Below, one piece after another: positions 21,461-30,218 of a DNA stretch of 64,000 bases. Source of the DNA: Roseateles aquatilis. GTDB taxonomy: Bacteria; Pseudomonadota; Gammaproteobacteria; Burkholderiales; Burkholderiaceae_C. The DNA lies in assembly GCF_002205645.1 (NCBI RefSeq), contig NZ_NIOF01000010.1, positions 124,001 to 188,000 of the forward strand, read 5' to 3'. The notes under the pieces were generated by a model that was not told the origin of the DNA, ran no database searches, and worked only from the letters and a program-made list of their open reading frames with translations. The translations under genes were made by a program, and so were the position numbers. Positions within the stretch are counted from its first letter, which is position 1, and each line of letters begins with the position of its first letter.

Positions 21461-23842
21461 TCAGCCGTGCGCCAGCGGCTCCGCCGCCGCGCTGAGCCGC
21501 ACCGGAATGCCGCTCAGCACGGACGTTCCGGACACCGGGTCGCGCGCTTCCTCGTCGAGTAGCAGGTTCATGTTGACCCCGGGATGTTGGGCCGCGACGG
21601 ACAACTGGCTGCCGGCGAGGTCGTGTCCCCAGCCGTGCGGCAGGCTGACGACGCCGGGACGCATGTCCGCGCTGACAGTCACCTGTGCCAGCAGGCTGCC
21701 GCGCGCGTTGCTGAGCCGCGCGGTCTGGCCGTTGCCGAGGCCGGCGCGCGCGGCGTCGTCCGGATGGACCAGCAGCGTGCAGCGCTCGCGGCCCTTGGCC
21801 AGCACCGGCAGGTTGTGCATCCAGCTGTTGTTGCTGCGGGTCTCGCGGCGGCCGATCAGCAGCAGCTCGTCGCCGGTGGGCCGTCGCAGCGCCGCGTCGA
21901 CGTGGGTCAGGTCGTCCAGCAAGGACGGTGGCGCGAGCTCGACGCGGCCTGACGGCGTGCGCAGCACCTCCGGGATGCGGGGCTGCAGTTCGCCCAGGTC
22001 GATGCCGTGCGGAGCGGCCTTCACCTTGGCGAGCGTGAGTCCGTCCGGCCGGGCGCCGAACGCGTCGCCGTAGGGGCCGGAGCGCAGGCCCAGATCCAGC
22101 CATCGCGACGGGCCGGCGCCGCCTTCGAGCGCCGAGAAGACGGCGTCGGCGTTGTCTCCGGCCTGGCGCTTCAACTCGGCGCGCAGCGCTGCGTCGTCGA
22201 CAGCCTGCAGGTCGGCGTCCGGCGGCAGGCCGTTGAGGATCGCGGCCAGTCGCAGCAAGGTTTCCCACTCGGCCCGCGGGGCAGGCGGTTCGTCGCGGGT
22301 GCGGTCTGCATCGGGATCGGTAGCGGTATCGGCATCTGGCCGACCCGAGGCCGCCGGGAGCACCGGTCCCGACCAGCGCGCGTGATTGCGCCAGGAGAGC
22401 TGCGCGAACACCATGTCGTAGTGCCAGTCCTCCAGCGGCGACGGCGGCGGCAGGATGAAGTCGGCGTGGCGGCTGGTCTCGTTGAGGTAGGGGTCGAGGC
22501 TGACCATGAAGTCCAACCCGTCGAGCGCCCGGGCCAGACGCGCGCCGTTCGGCGACGACAGCACCGGATTGCAGGCCACGGTGATCAGCGCGCGGACCTG
22601 CCTGTCGCCGGGGGTCTCGATCTCCTCGGCCAGGCAGCTGATGGGCAGTTCGCCCATCACCTCGGGCGCGCGGCTGACGCGGCTGTGGCGCCGTCCGGTG
22701 GCGACGCCCTTGCCCTGGCCGGCGCGGCCCATCGTGTTGGCGGCGAAGGCGGCGGCCTTGGGGAACATCAACCCGCCCTCGACATCGAAGTGGCCCGTGA
22801 GGATGTTGAGGACGTCGATCAGCCAGCTGTTGACCGAGCCGAAGCGCTGCGTGCAGGTGCCGATGCGGCCGTAGAGCACCGCCCGCTCGGTGGTGGCGAA
22901 CTCGCGCGCGAGCTGCCGCACGGTCGCCGCGGGGATGCCGCAGTGGGACGCGCAACGCTCGGGCGCGTAGTCGGCGGCGACGGTGCGTAGCGCCTCCAGT
23001 CCTTCGACGTGATCGGCGATCCGACCCAGTCGCACAAGGTCTTCGTCGAACAGCGTGTGCAGCAGGCCCAGCAGCAGGAAGACGTCACCGCCGGGGCGGA
23101 TCGCGAGGTGCTCGTCGGCGGCTTGCGCGGTCTCGGTCCGGCGCGGATCGATGACGACGATGCGGCCGCCGCGCGCGCGCAGCGCCTTGGCCTTGCCGCG
23201 GTAGTCGGGCGCGGTCCAGAGACTGCCGTTGCTGACCATCGGATTGGCGCCGAGGATGATCATGAGATCGGTCCGCGGCAGGTCGGGCACGGGCACGCTC
23301 AGCCAGTGGCCGTACATCAGCCCGCAGGCGAGCTGCTTGGGCATCTGATCCAGCGTCGACGCGGAGAAGAGGTTGCGCGTGCCGAGCGCACGCGCCAGGT
23401 GCGGGAAGTAGCTGAACAGGCCGATCTTGTGCGAGGCGGGATTGCCGATCGTCAGCGCGACGGCGTCGGCGCCATGGCGGTCACGCAGCGGAGGCAGGCG
23501 GCGCGCGATCTCTTCGAAGGCCTGATCCCAGCCGACCGGATCGAAGCCGGAGCGGTCGTCGCGGCGGCGCATCGGCTGCCGCAGTCGGTCGGGGTCCTCG
23601 TGCAGGTCCTTCAGCGCGACGCCCTTGGGACACAGGTAGCCGCGGCTGAATGGGTCCTGCGCGTCGCCCCGGATCGAGACGACCGCGCGGCCTCCCGGCG
23701 TGGCGCGGGTGCGGATTTCCAGGCCACAGCAGGCTTCGCAGAGCGGGCAGATGCGGTAGTGGCGCTGCTCGGTCGCGTCCTCGTCGGACGAGGCGTCGGT
23801 GCCTTCGGGGGCGGCTGTGGCTGTGGCGTCCGTGAGGGCCAT
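21461..23842 (-). CDS. molybdopterin-dependent oxidoreductase (BisC/formate dehydrogenase-like)
   Basis: The 793-residue protein has an N-terminal 4Fe-4S motif (CPLCEACCG, with the last cysteine in YLCPKG), then the bis-MGD binding domains and a C-terminal molydopterin dinucleotide-binding domain (SNNSWMHNLPVL and LPHGWGHDLAGSQ). No Tat signal is present before the cysteines, so it should be cytoplasmic. The residue coordinating molybdenum cannot be assigned: no Cys or SeCys stands clearly at the expected place, which reads SASTLDQMPK. The substrate is unknown. No electron-transfer or chaperone subunit lies beside it, so it would rely on partners elsewhere. The 284 bases upstream hold no gene. 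Confidence 0.88.
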   Translation of the reverse strand: MALTDATATAAPEGTDASSDEDATEQRHYRICPLCEACCGLEIRTRATPGGRAVVSIRGDAQDPFSRGYLCPKGVALKDLHEDPDRLRQPMRRRDDRSGFDPVGWDQAFEEIARRLPPLRDRHGADAVALTIGNPASHKIGLFSYFPHLARALGTRNLFSASTLDQMPKQLACGLMYGHWLSVPVPDLPRTDLMIILGANPMVSNGSLWTAPDYRGKAKALRARGGRIVVIDPRRTETAQAADEHLAIRPGGDVFLLLGLLHTLFDEDLVRLGRIADHVEGLEALRTVAADYAPERCASHCGIPAATVRQLAREFATTERAVLYGRIGTCTQRFGSVNSWLIDVLNILTGHFDVEGGLMFPKAAAFAANTMGRAGQGKGVATGRRHSRVSRAPEVMGELPISCLAEEIETPGDRQVRALITVACNPVLSSPNGARLARALDGLDFMVSLDPYLNETSRHADFILPPPSPLEDWHYDMVFAQLSWRNHARWSGPVLPAASGRPDADTATDPDADRTRDEPPAPRAEWETLLRLAAILNGLPPDADLQAVDDAALRAELKRQAGDNADAVFSALEGGAGPSRWLDLGLRSGPYGDAFGARPDGLTLAKVKAAPHGIDLGELQPRIPEVLRTPSGRVELAPPSLLDDLTHVDAALRRPTGDELLLIGRRETRSNNSWMHNLPVLAKGRERCTLLVHPDDAARAGLGNGQTARLSNARGSLLAQVTVSADMRPGVVSLPHGWGHDLAGSQLSVAAQHPGVNMNLLLDEEARDPVSGTSVLSGIPVRLSAAAEPLAHG

Positions 23843-24126
23843 GGCATGTCTCCAAATCGTTCACCCAACGCGTTCCTTGACGCATCGGTGCCGGGCTGGC
23901 TGGTGCCCGGGTGAACGATTGTGGAAGGCCGAACGCGGCGCCGGGGTCATGTTGGCGACAAGGGGCGACCGCCCACCTGCAACGACCGGCGCGTTTGCCG
24001 CCGGGGCGTGGGGCCTTGGCGGCAAGCGCCAAAACCCCATGCCCCGCCGTCCCGAACCATCGCCGTCCTTCAGCCGTCTGGTGCCGAGGACTGTGGGAGG
24101 GGCCTGGGCCTCCCGCAGCTTCCTTC

Positions 24127-24897
24127 TTACATCTGGCGGAACAGGTGCGTGTAGCTCTCGGCGACGATCAAGGCGTCGTCGTGTTCCTTGAGCTTGACCT
24201 GCATGCGGCCGCGGAAGTCGCGGCTGACGCTGGCGACGGCGGCGGCGTTGACCAGCGTGGAGCGATGGATCTGCCAGAACTGCTGCGGGTCGAGCTCGTC
24301 GACGAGCTCCTTGAGCGGCTTGCGGATCAGCGCTTCGCCCTGGCGCGTGGCGACGCGGGTGTACTTGTTGTCCGACTGGAAGTAGAGGACCTCGTCGACG
24401 GTGATCAGCTTCAGCGACTGCCCCACCGAGGCATTGATCCAGCGCAGGAACTGGCGCTGCGGTGCGGCGACGGCCTGCGCGCCAAGCTGGCTGAGCACCG
24501 CGCCCAGATCCGCCGGCGGCCCCGCCAGGCGCTGCTTGACACGGTTGATCGCGGTGAAGAGCCGCGCCGGCTCCAGCGGCTTGAGCAGATAGTCCACCGC
24601 GCCTTCATCGAAGGCCGACACGGCGTACTGGTCGTAGGCGGTGACGAAGACCACGTGGCTGCGACCCTGCACCTGGCGAGCCACGTCCAGGCCGGTGGCG
24701 CCCGGCATCTGGATGTCCAGGAAGAGCACGTCCGGCTGGCACTCGTGCAGCAGGCGCAACGCCTGCACGCCGTCGGCCGCCTCGCCGACGATGCTCAGCT
24801 CGGGCCAGAGCTGCTCCAGGCGGTCGATCAGTTCATGGCGCAGGGTTTCCTCGTCCTCGGCGACGACCGCGGTCGGGGTGGCGTGATGGCGGCTCAT
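24127..24897 (-). CDS. LytTR-family response regulator
   Basis: The 256-residue protein has a receiver domain with phosphoacceptor Asp61 (VLFLDIQMPG), a conserved VTAYDQYAVSAF switch region and the KPL lysine. The C-terminal LytTR DNA-binding domain is seen in LYFQSDNKYTRVATRQGEAL and IHRSTLVNAAAV. The ATG overlaps the stop of the upstream kinase-like gene as ATGA, so all three genes of this system are translated together. It is the presumed output of the two histidine kinase-type proteins encoded just upstream. Target promoters are unknown. Confidence 0.94.
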   Translation of the reverse strand: MSRHHATPTAVVAEDEETLRHELIDRLEQLWPELSIVGEAADGVQALRLLHECQPDVLFLDIQMPGATGLDVARQVQGRSHVVFVTAYDQYAVSAFDEGAVDYLLKPLEPARLFTAINRVKQRLAGPPADLGAVLSQLGAQAVAAPQRQFLRWINASVGQSLKLITVDEVLYFQSDNKYTRVATRQGEALIRKPLKELVDELDPQQFWQIHRSTLVNAAAVASVSRDFRGRMQVKLKEHDDALIVAESYTHLFRQM

Positions 24898-26168
24898 GCG
24901 GGCAGCTCCAGGGTGAATTCGGTATCGCCGGCATTGCTGCGGCAATGCAGTCGGGCTGGCGTGGCGCCGTCCAGGCGTTCGAGCCGCTCGCTGAGCGCGC
25001 GCAGCGCGCTCTCCTCGCCGCACAGGCCGCCGCCGTCCAAGGCCAGCCGCAGGCGCAAGCCGCCGCCGGGCAACTCGCTCGCGGTCAGACGCGCCTGCGA
25101 CGGCAGCCGCGTCGCGTCGCGCAGCATTGCCTGCGCCAGCGGCAGCAGCAGCATCGGCGGCAGCGGTCGCGACGCCAGCCAGGCCGGCCAGTCGGTGGTC
25201 AAGGGCAAGGTGCGACGCTGTCGGCCGGCGATGACGGCCAGGTAGCTGTCCAGCAGCGCGGCTTCCGATTCGAGCGTGACGCCGCTGTCGCGCAGGCGAG
25301 GCAACGCGACGCGCAGGTGACGGATCAGCCGCTCCAGCTGCTCGCCGGCGCCGGGTTCGTCACGATCGTAGGCGCGCTCGACGTCGACGAGCGTGTCGAA
25401 CAGGAACTGCGGCTCCACCTGCGCCTGCAGCGCGGCCAGCCGCGAGGACACCGCGCGGCGCTGCATCGCGCTTTGCTCGTGCAGCATGCGCTCCAGCCGC
25501 GCGCGGGTGCGGCGGCGGCGCTGCATCACCTCGTACCAGGCGACGGACAGGATGGAGGTGACGAAGATGGACAGGCATTCGCCGATGAAGGTGACCCAGC
25601 GGATCGGCCGGAAGTCGGCCTCCTCCTTGCGCTCGCGGGCCAGGTCGGCGATGGACGGCAGGTGCAGCGCCGGCATGACGGCGTCGTAGATCAACTTGGA
25701 CAGGAAGGCGCCGACCAGCACCGCCAGCGCCAGCCAGCCGAAACGCCAGCGATCGTCCGGCGCGCCGCGGTTGGTCGGCAGCCAGAGCGACAGGATCACC
25801 ATCGCCACCAGCAGCGGCGTCAGCATCTGGTTGGCCAGCGCGGCCGGCCAGCGCGGGTTGTCCATGACGTAGAAGATGCTGCTGGCGTCGACGAGCCCGT
25901 AGAACACGCCCATCAGCAGGAACCAGGACAGCTCCTCGCCACGCAGCGACCGCCACGAGCGCCAGACATGGCCCGGCAGGCCGGCCAGGCCGATGGACGC
26001 GGTGGCGGGAGGCGCGGCGGCAGCGGGCGCGGCGGCGCCTCGCGGCGCGCTGGCGCCATCGGCCGTGTCCGCCGCTTGGGCCGCGTTGGCCGCATGGCTC
26101 GCCTGGACCCTTTGGACCCCGTGGGCCGCGTTGCCCGCGTCGGACCGCGCCGTCGTTCCCGCGCTCAT
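24894..26168 (-). CDS. LytS-type histidine kinase homologue lacking catalytic residues (pseudokinase)
   Basis: The 424-residue protein has a low-complexity Ala-rich N-terminus (about 60 residues) and four predicted membrane helices between about 80 and 210. A coiled-coil linker and a His_kinase/HATPase-like region follow. Where the family has the phosphoacceptor motif QxxPHFLFNTL, this protein reads QVEPQFLFDTL, so the histidine is Gln254 and the following Asn is Asp. The N-box of the ATPase domain (ENAIKH in the neighbour) is replaced by QAMLRD, and the G-boxes are absent. It should be unable to autophosphorylate. It overlaps both neighbours by ATGA junctions, suggesting it works as a sensory or regulatory subunit with the intact kinase. 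Confidence 0.88.
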   Translation of the reverse strand: MSAGTTARSDAGNAAHGVQRVQASHAANAAQAADTADGASAPRGAAAPAAAAPPATASIGLAGLPGHVWRSWRSLRGEELSWFLLMGVFYGLVDASSIFYVMDNPRWPAALANQMLTPLLVAMVILSLWLPTNRGAPDDRWRFGWLALAVLVGAFLSKLIYDAVMPALHLPSIADLARERKEEADFRPIRWVTFIGECLSIFVTSILSVAWYEVMQRRRRTRARLERMLHEQSAMQRRAVSSRLAALQAQVEPQFLFDTLVDVERAYDRDEPGAGEQLERLIRHLRVALPRLRDSGVTLESEAALLDSYLAVIAGRQRRTLPLTTDWPAWLASRPLPPMLLLPLAQAMLRDATRLPSQARLTASELPGGGLRLRLALDGGGLCGEESALRALSERLERLDGATPARLHCRSNAGDTEFTLELPA

Positions 26169-27340
26169 GCGGCGGCCCTCGCCGTCGGCGCGGGACGGCG
26201 CGCGCCCTGGGCCATGGGCACGCGGATACGCGCCGCGACGCCGTGAGGCTGGACGGCCTCGAGCTCAAGCCAGGCCTCGCGCCCGTACATCGCGGTCAGC
26301 CGCGCGCGCGTGTTGGCCAGCCCGACGCCGCTGCCGCCGCTGCCGGCGAAGCCCTGGCCGGTGTCCCGGACCTCCAGCGTCAGGCCGTCGCCGGCCGGCT
26401 CGCGGCGCACCGCGATGTCGATGCGGCCCCCCTCGGGCAGCGCCGACAGGCCGTGCTTGATGGCGTTCTCCACCAGCGTCGGCAGCACCATCGGCGGCAA
26501 CGGCGTGGCCAGCAGCGCGGCATCGGTCTCGATGTCGAAACGCAGCCGGTCGCCCATGCGCATCTGCAGGATCGTCAGGTAGCTGCGCGCCAGTTCCAGC
26601 TCCTGACCCAGCGAGGAAACGCCCTGGCGCATGCTCGGCAGCGCCGCCCGCAGGTAGGCGATCAGGCTGGTCATCATGTCGCGGCCGCGCTCGGGGACGG
26701 TCTCATACAGGCGCTTGACGTTGGCCAGCGTGTTGAACAGGAAGTGCGGCTCGATCTGCGCGTTCAGCGCGGACAACTGGGCCTCCATCTGGCGCGCCTG
26801 CAACTGCTCGTGCTGGCGCACCAGCTCGGCGAGTTGGGCCTGGGCCTGGCGCTCCTCGCGCATGCCCTGCAGCAACGCGCTGGAGAAGCTGCCCAGCAGC
26901 AGCCACAGCATCGTGGTCGAGAGCATCCAGTCCCAATGCAGCTGGGCGCCGGGGTTGCCCAGATTGGCGACCCAGTAGCGCAGCATGGAGCCGATCGTGG
27001 CACCGGCGGCGATGGCCACGCCGCGCACCGCGATCGCGCCGCGCGCGCCGGGCCGGGCCAGCCAGGCCTCGGCCAGCGCCAGCATCGCCAGCACGCTGAG
27101 CGCCGTCAGCAGCGTCTGCCGGGTGAAGGCCAGCCAGGACAGCGCCCAGGCGTCGGCGGTCATGTCGCCGGTCATCCAGGTCAGCGAGCGGGCGCCCGCC
27201 ATGGCCAGGCAGAAGTAGAACGCGATCGCGATCATGCGCAGGTTGAAGATCTGCAGCGCGGCGTCCCACGGCGACCGGGGCGCGCGGGCAGGCGAGGTCC
27301 CGGCCAGGGGGCCGGGGAAGGGCGGGGACGCATCGGACAT
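26165..27340 (-). CDS. LytS-type sensor histidine kinase
   Basis: The 391-residue protein has four predicted membrane helices in residues 32-160, a short coiled coil, and the His_kinase domain with phosphoacceptor His199 in QIEPHFLFNTL. The HATPase has an intact N-box (LVENAIKHG, Asn292) and G-box (DTGQGFAGSGGSGVGLANTR). It is the catalytically competent kinase of a three-gene operon with a pseudokinase and a LytTR regulator. The chosen ATG at 27340 precedes the first membrane helix by about 30 residues; frame upstream is open but unlikely to be coding. The stop overlaps the next gene by ATGA. Confidence 0.93.
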   Translation of the reverse strand: MSDASPPFPGPLAGTSPARAPRSPWDAALQIFNLRMIAIAFYFCLAMAGARSLTWMTGDMTADAWALSWLAFTRQTLLTALSVLAMLALAEAWLARPGARGAIAVRGVAIAAGATIGSMLRYWVANLGNPGAQLHWDWMLSTTMLWLLLGSFSSALLQGMREERQAQAQLAELVRQHEQLQARQMEAQLSALNAQIEPHFLFNTLANVKRLYETVPERGRDMMTSLIAYLRAALPSMRQGVSSLGQELELARSYLTILQMRMGDRLRFDIETDAALLATPLPPMVLPTLVENAIKHGLSALPEGGRIDIAVRREPAGDGLTLEVRDTGQGFAGSGGSGVGLANTRARLTAMYGREAWLELEAVQPHGVAARIRVPMAQGARRPAPTARAAA

Positions 27341-27461
27341 GGTCGCGATTCTGGCCGTCGGCCGGCGCCCCCGCCAGCGGGCATGCGACGAAGCGGGCCA
27401 GGGCGGGACGAGTCCCGCCCCCCGGAGACGGAGGTCCGCGCAGGCGGCATACTCGCCGCCC

Positions 27462-28310
27462 ATGAAGATCCATCTCGGTGGCGGCGTACGCCTGTTCGTG
27501 GACGTGGAAGGGGCGGGCCTGGTGCCGGACGGCCCGCGCATGCGCGAGAAACCCACGCTGATCTGCATGCATGGCGGCCCCGGCTTCGACCACGCGGCCT
27601 TCAAGCCGGCGTTCAACCAGTTGGCCGACCTGGCGCAGATCGTCTATTACGACCACCGCGGCCACGGCCGCAGCGATGCGCGCCCACCGTCGGAATGGAC
27701 GCTGGACACCTGGGCCGACGACATCGTGCGCCTGAGCGACGCGCTGGGCATCGAGAAGCCCATCGTGCTGGGCCAGTCCTTCGGCGGCTTCGTCGCGCAG
27801 CGCTACATCGCCCGCCACCCGGGCCACGCGGGCAAGGTGATCCTGTCCAGCACCTCGCATCACATGGGGCTGGAACGCAAGCTGGCCGCCTTCGAGCGCC
27901 GCGGCGGGCCCGAGGCGCGCGCGCTGGCGCAGGCCTTCTGGAGCCGGCCGACGGTCGAGACCTTCGATGCCTACTGGGCCGGCGTGCGCCATCTCTACAA
28001 CACGCAGCCCGCGGCGGATGCCGAGGCGGGCTCGCGCACGCTGGTCAACCTGGACATCCTGCTGCACTTCGTCTCGGGCGAGAAACAGGACCTGGGCCTG
28101 CTGCAGGGCCTGGACAAGGCGCAATGCCCGGTGCTGGTGATGGTGGGCGAGGAAGACCCGGTCTGCCCGCTGGAGGATGCGCTGGAGATCCATGACGCGC
28201 TGCCCGAGCGCTGGCGTCAGCTGGCGCGATTCCCCGGCGTGGGCCACGGCGCGTGGCGCGACGATCCGGCGGCGGCGTTCGCGGTGCTGCGGCGCTTCAT
28301 CGCCGAGTAA
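27462..28310 (+). CDS. alpha/beta hydrolase (proline-iminopeptidase-like)
   Basis: The 282-residue enzyme has the alpha/beta-hydrolase fold. The oxyanion loop MHGGPGFDH, the nucleophile elbow GQSFGG, a late acid in VGEEDPVCP and the catalytic histidine in GVGHGAWRD give a complete triad. HGGPG is the signature of the proline iminopeptidase (S33) branch, but lactonases and esterases also carry it, so the substrate is open. Cytoplasmic, no signal peptide. It is transcribed away from the LytS kinase gene across about 120 bases. Confidence 0.88.
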   Translation: MKIHLGGGVRLFVDVEGAGLVPDGPRMREKPTLICMHGGPGFDHAAFKPAFNQLADLAQIVYYDHRGHGRSDARPPSEWTLDTWADDIVRLSDALGIEKPIVLGQSFGGFVAQRYIARHPGHAGKVILSSTSHHMGLERKLAAFERRGGPEARALAQAFWSRPTVETFDAYWAGVRHLYNTQPAADAEAGSRTLVNLDILLHFVSGEKQDLGLLQGLDKAQCPVLVMVGEEDPVCPLEDALEIHDALPERWRQLARFPGVGHGAWRDDPAAAFAVLRRFIAE

Positions 28311-28349
28311 GGGGAAGAAGGCTCTTGCCCGCGCCGCGCGCGGCGGCGG

Positions 28350-28745
28350 TCAGGCGAGGGCCGCGGGCGCGACCAGCGCCTTCAGGTCACGCTCGGCCAG
28401 CGCGACGTCGCCCAGGTTCAACTCGATGACGCGGCGCAGGTGGGTGATGCTCTCGATGTCGATGCCCAGGCAGAGCAGTCCGGCGCGGTCGCCGTTCACG
28501 TGGGCCAACTGGGCGGCCATCGTGATGCGACCCTCGTGCGGTGCCAGCGGCAGGTCCAGCAGGCACAAGGAGCCGGCCTCGATGTCCGAGGCTTCCGGCA
28601 ACAGCAGCAGCGCGCCCTTGAGCGACAGGTCCAGCACCTGGACCGGCAGGCGCTGGTCGACGGTCACCAACTGGGCCGGACCGGCGAACGCGATCCGCGA
28701 GAAGTGCCGGCGGTCGGCGGGTCCGGCGGAGGAGTCGTTGCTCAT
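28350..28745 (-). CDS. PilZ-domain c-di-GMP-binding protein
   Basis: The 131-residue protein is essentially one PilZ domain. Both binding motifs are present: RRHFSR at residues 12-17 (RxxxR) and DLSLKG at 39-44 (D/NxSxxG). It should bind c-di-GMP, in keeping with the many GGDEF/EAL proteins in this region. It follows the next gene (28788) on the same strand by 42 bases and is probably in its transcript. The target of the effector is unknown. Confidence 0.9.
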   Translation of the reverse strand: MSNDSSAGPADRRHFSRIAFAGPAQLVTVDQRLPVQVLDLSLKGALLLLPEASDIEAGSLCLLDLPLAPHEGRITMAAQLAHVNGDRAGLLCLGIDIESITHLRRVIELNLGDVALAERDLKALVAPAALA

Positions 28746-28787
28746 GGGAGGGCGCTCTCGAGGTGGGAGGCCGGCCGCGGGCCGGAA

Positions 28788-29216
28788 TCAGAGCTCGGCG
28801 TAAATCGTGCTCTTCTCGATCGCCTGATGCAAACGCGGCGGGGCGAGCGGCTCCAGGCCCATCGTTTCCAGCAGGTACCAGGCGGCGCGCAGCAACGCGG
28901 ACGTGGCCTGGCGCAACTCGGTCGATTCGGGGGTTTCCTGGCGGGACAGCATGGCCTGGAGCTGGCGGGACTGGTTGTGTCCGGACACCTCGGGCACAGG
29001 CTGGTTCACGTGGTGCTGGGCCAGGCGCGCGAGCAACTGCTGGACCTCGTGGCCGTGTTCCGGCGACTGGATCAGCCGGGCCAGGTCGCCGAGCAGGCGT
29101 TCACCGGCGGCGGCCAGCAGCTGCGCGGAATGATCGGCGCCGCCAGCCAGGTAAAGGGCCGACGCCATGTCCAGGTATTCCAGCGCACGGGCCAGACGGG
29201 GCAGGTCACTGCTCAC
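28788..29216 (-). CDS. hypothetical helical protein, GTG start
   Basis: The 142-residue protein is all-helical in appearance (LPRLARALEYLDMASALYLA and LLAAAGERLLGDLARLIQ), with no membrane segment. The start is decided by a strong AAGGAGG located eight bases before a GTG at 29216; the ATG two codons upstream is in another frame and is followed at once by a stop. It is probably co-transcribed with the PilZ gene downstream. I do not recognise the family. Helical composition and context suggest an accessory signalling protein, but that is a guess. Confidence 0.65.
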   Translation of the reverse strand: MSSDLPRLARALEYLDMASALYLAGGADHSAQLLAAAGERLLGDLARLIQSPEHGHEVQQLLARLAQHHVNQPVPEVSGHNQSRQLQAMLSRQETPESTELRQATSALLRAAWYLLETMGLEPLAPPRLHQAIEKSTIYAEL

Positions 29217-29470
29217 TGCATGTCCTCCTTGACGCACTCTTGTCACGACTGCTGTTTGCATGCATCGCCGCTCCTTCTTGGTCTCGGGATCCCTCTCTGA
29301 CGGCGTGACGGCGAGTGTATAGGGGCCAGGTGACGACGCGCACGCCGTTTGTCACGCGCAGGCGTAGCATTCGTCGTGTTCGAAGTGCGGGCACCTGGAT
29401 TGCCCACCGGCATGCACTGCCGGCCGCGGCACGAGTGTCCGACGCCATTCAGACTAACCCGGAGATGCGC

Positions 29471-30145
29471 ATGAACCGCCTCGATGACGACCGCCTGTCG
29501 ATGAACGAAACGTCCCCCGCCGATGCCACGGCCGATGCCGCGATCGGCGCGGCGCTGGCCCGCCGCGACGCGCTGGGTCGACTGGGGCGGTATGCCGCCG
29601 CCGGCCTGATCCTGCCGCCGGGGTTGGCCGCGCTGCCGGCCCTTGCCGCCAACAGCGAGGACGACACCTACGACCAGGACTCGGTGCTGAAGGCCGCGAC
29701 CGACTTCTTCGGCGAGACCACCGAGGGCCTGGCCAAGGTGATCGAGAAGGCCTTCAAGGAGCAGGGCCGCCCCAACGCCTACATCCAGGGCCAGGAGGCC
29801 GGCGCCGCCATCACCGTGGGCCTGCGTTACGGCGACGGCACGCTGATGATGAAGCGCGGCGGCAGCGCGCAGGTGTACTGGGCGGGGCCGTCGGTCGGCT
29901 TCGACCTGGGCGCCAACGCGTCCAAGGTCTTCACGCTGGTCTACAAGCTGCCGAAGGCGAGCGCGATCTACCGCCGCTTTCCCGGCGTGGACGGCAGCCT
30001 GTATTACATCGGCGGCGCCGGCATCAACTACCAGCGCGCCGACGGCATCACGCTGGCGCCGATCCGGCTGGGCGTGGGCCTGCGCGCCGGGGCGAGCGTC
30101 GGCTACATCCACTATCGGCGCGAGAAGTCGGTCAATCCGTTCTGA
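29471..30145 (+). CDS. DUF1134 / EipA-like exported envelope protein
   Basis: The 224-residue protein has an N-terminal export signal with a twin-arginine-like motif (ARRDALGRLG, Arg31-32), a hydrophobic stretch AAAGLILPPGLAALPALAA and likely cleavage near residue 60. The mature part has the DUF1134 pattern, including AYIQGQEAGAAITVGLRYG and YWAGPSVGFDLG. The family includes Brucella EipA, a periplasmic protein needed for envelope integrity. Starts at 29465 and 29471 compete; GGAG six bases before 29471 favours the latter. It is divergent from the unknown gene at 29216. Confidence 0.85.
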   Translation: MNRLDDDRLSMNETSPADATADAAIGAALARRDALGRLGRYAAAGLILPPGLAALPALAANSEDDTYDQDSVLKAATDFFGETTEGLAKVIEKAFKEQGRPNAYIQGQEAGAAITVGLRYGDGTLMMKRGGSAQVYWAGPSVGFDLGANASKVFTLVYKLPKASAIYRRFPGVDGSLYYIGGAGINYQRADGITLAPIRLGVGLRAGASVGYIHYRREKSVNPF

Positions 30146-30218
30146 TCGCCGCGATCCCGCCCGGCTCGACGGCCTCGAGCTCGGCGCACCGGTCGGGGGC
30201 GTCCGACGGTGCGTCGGG

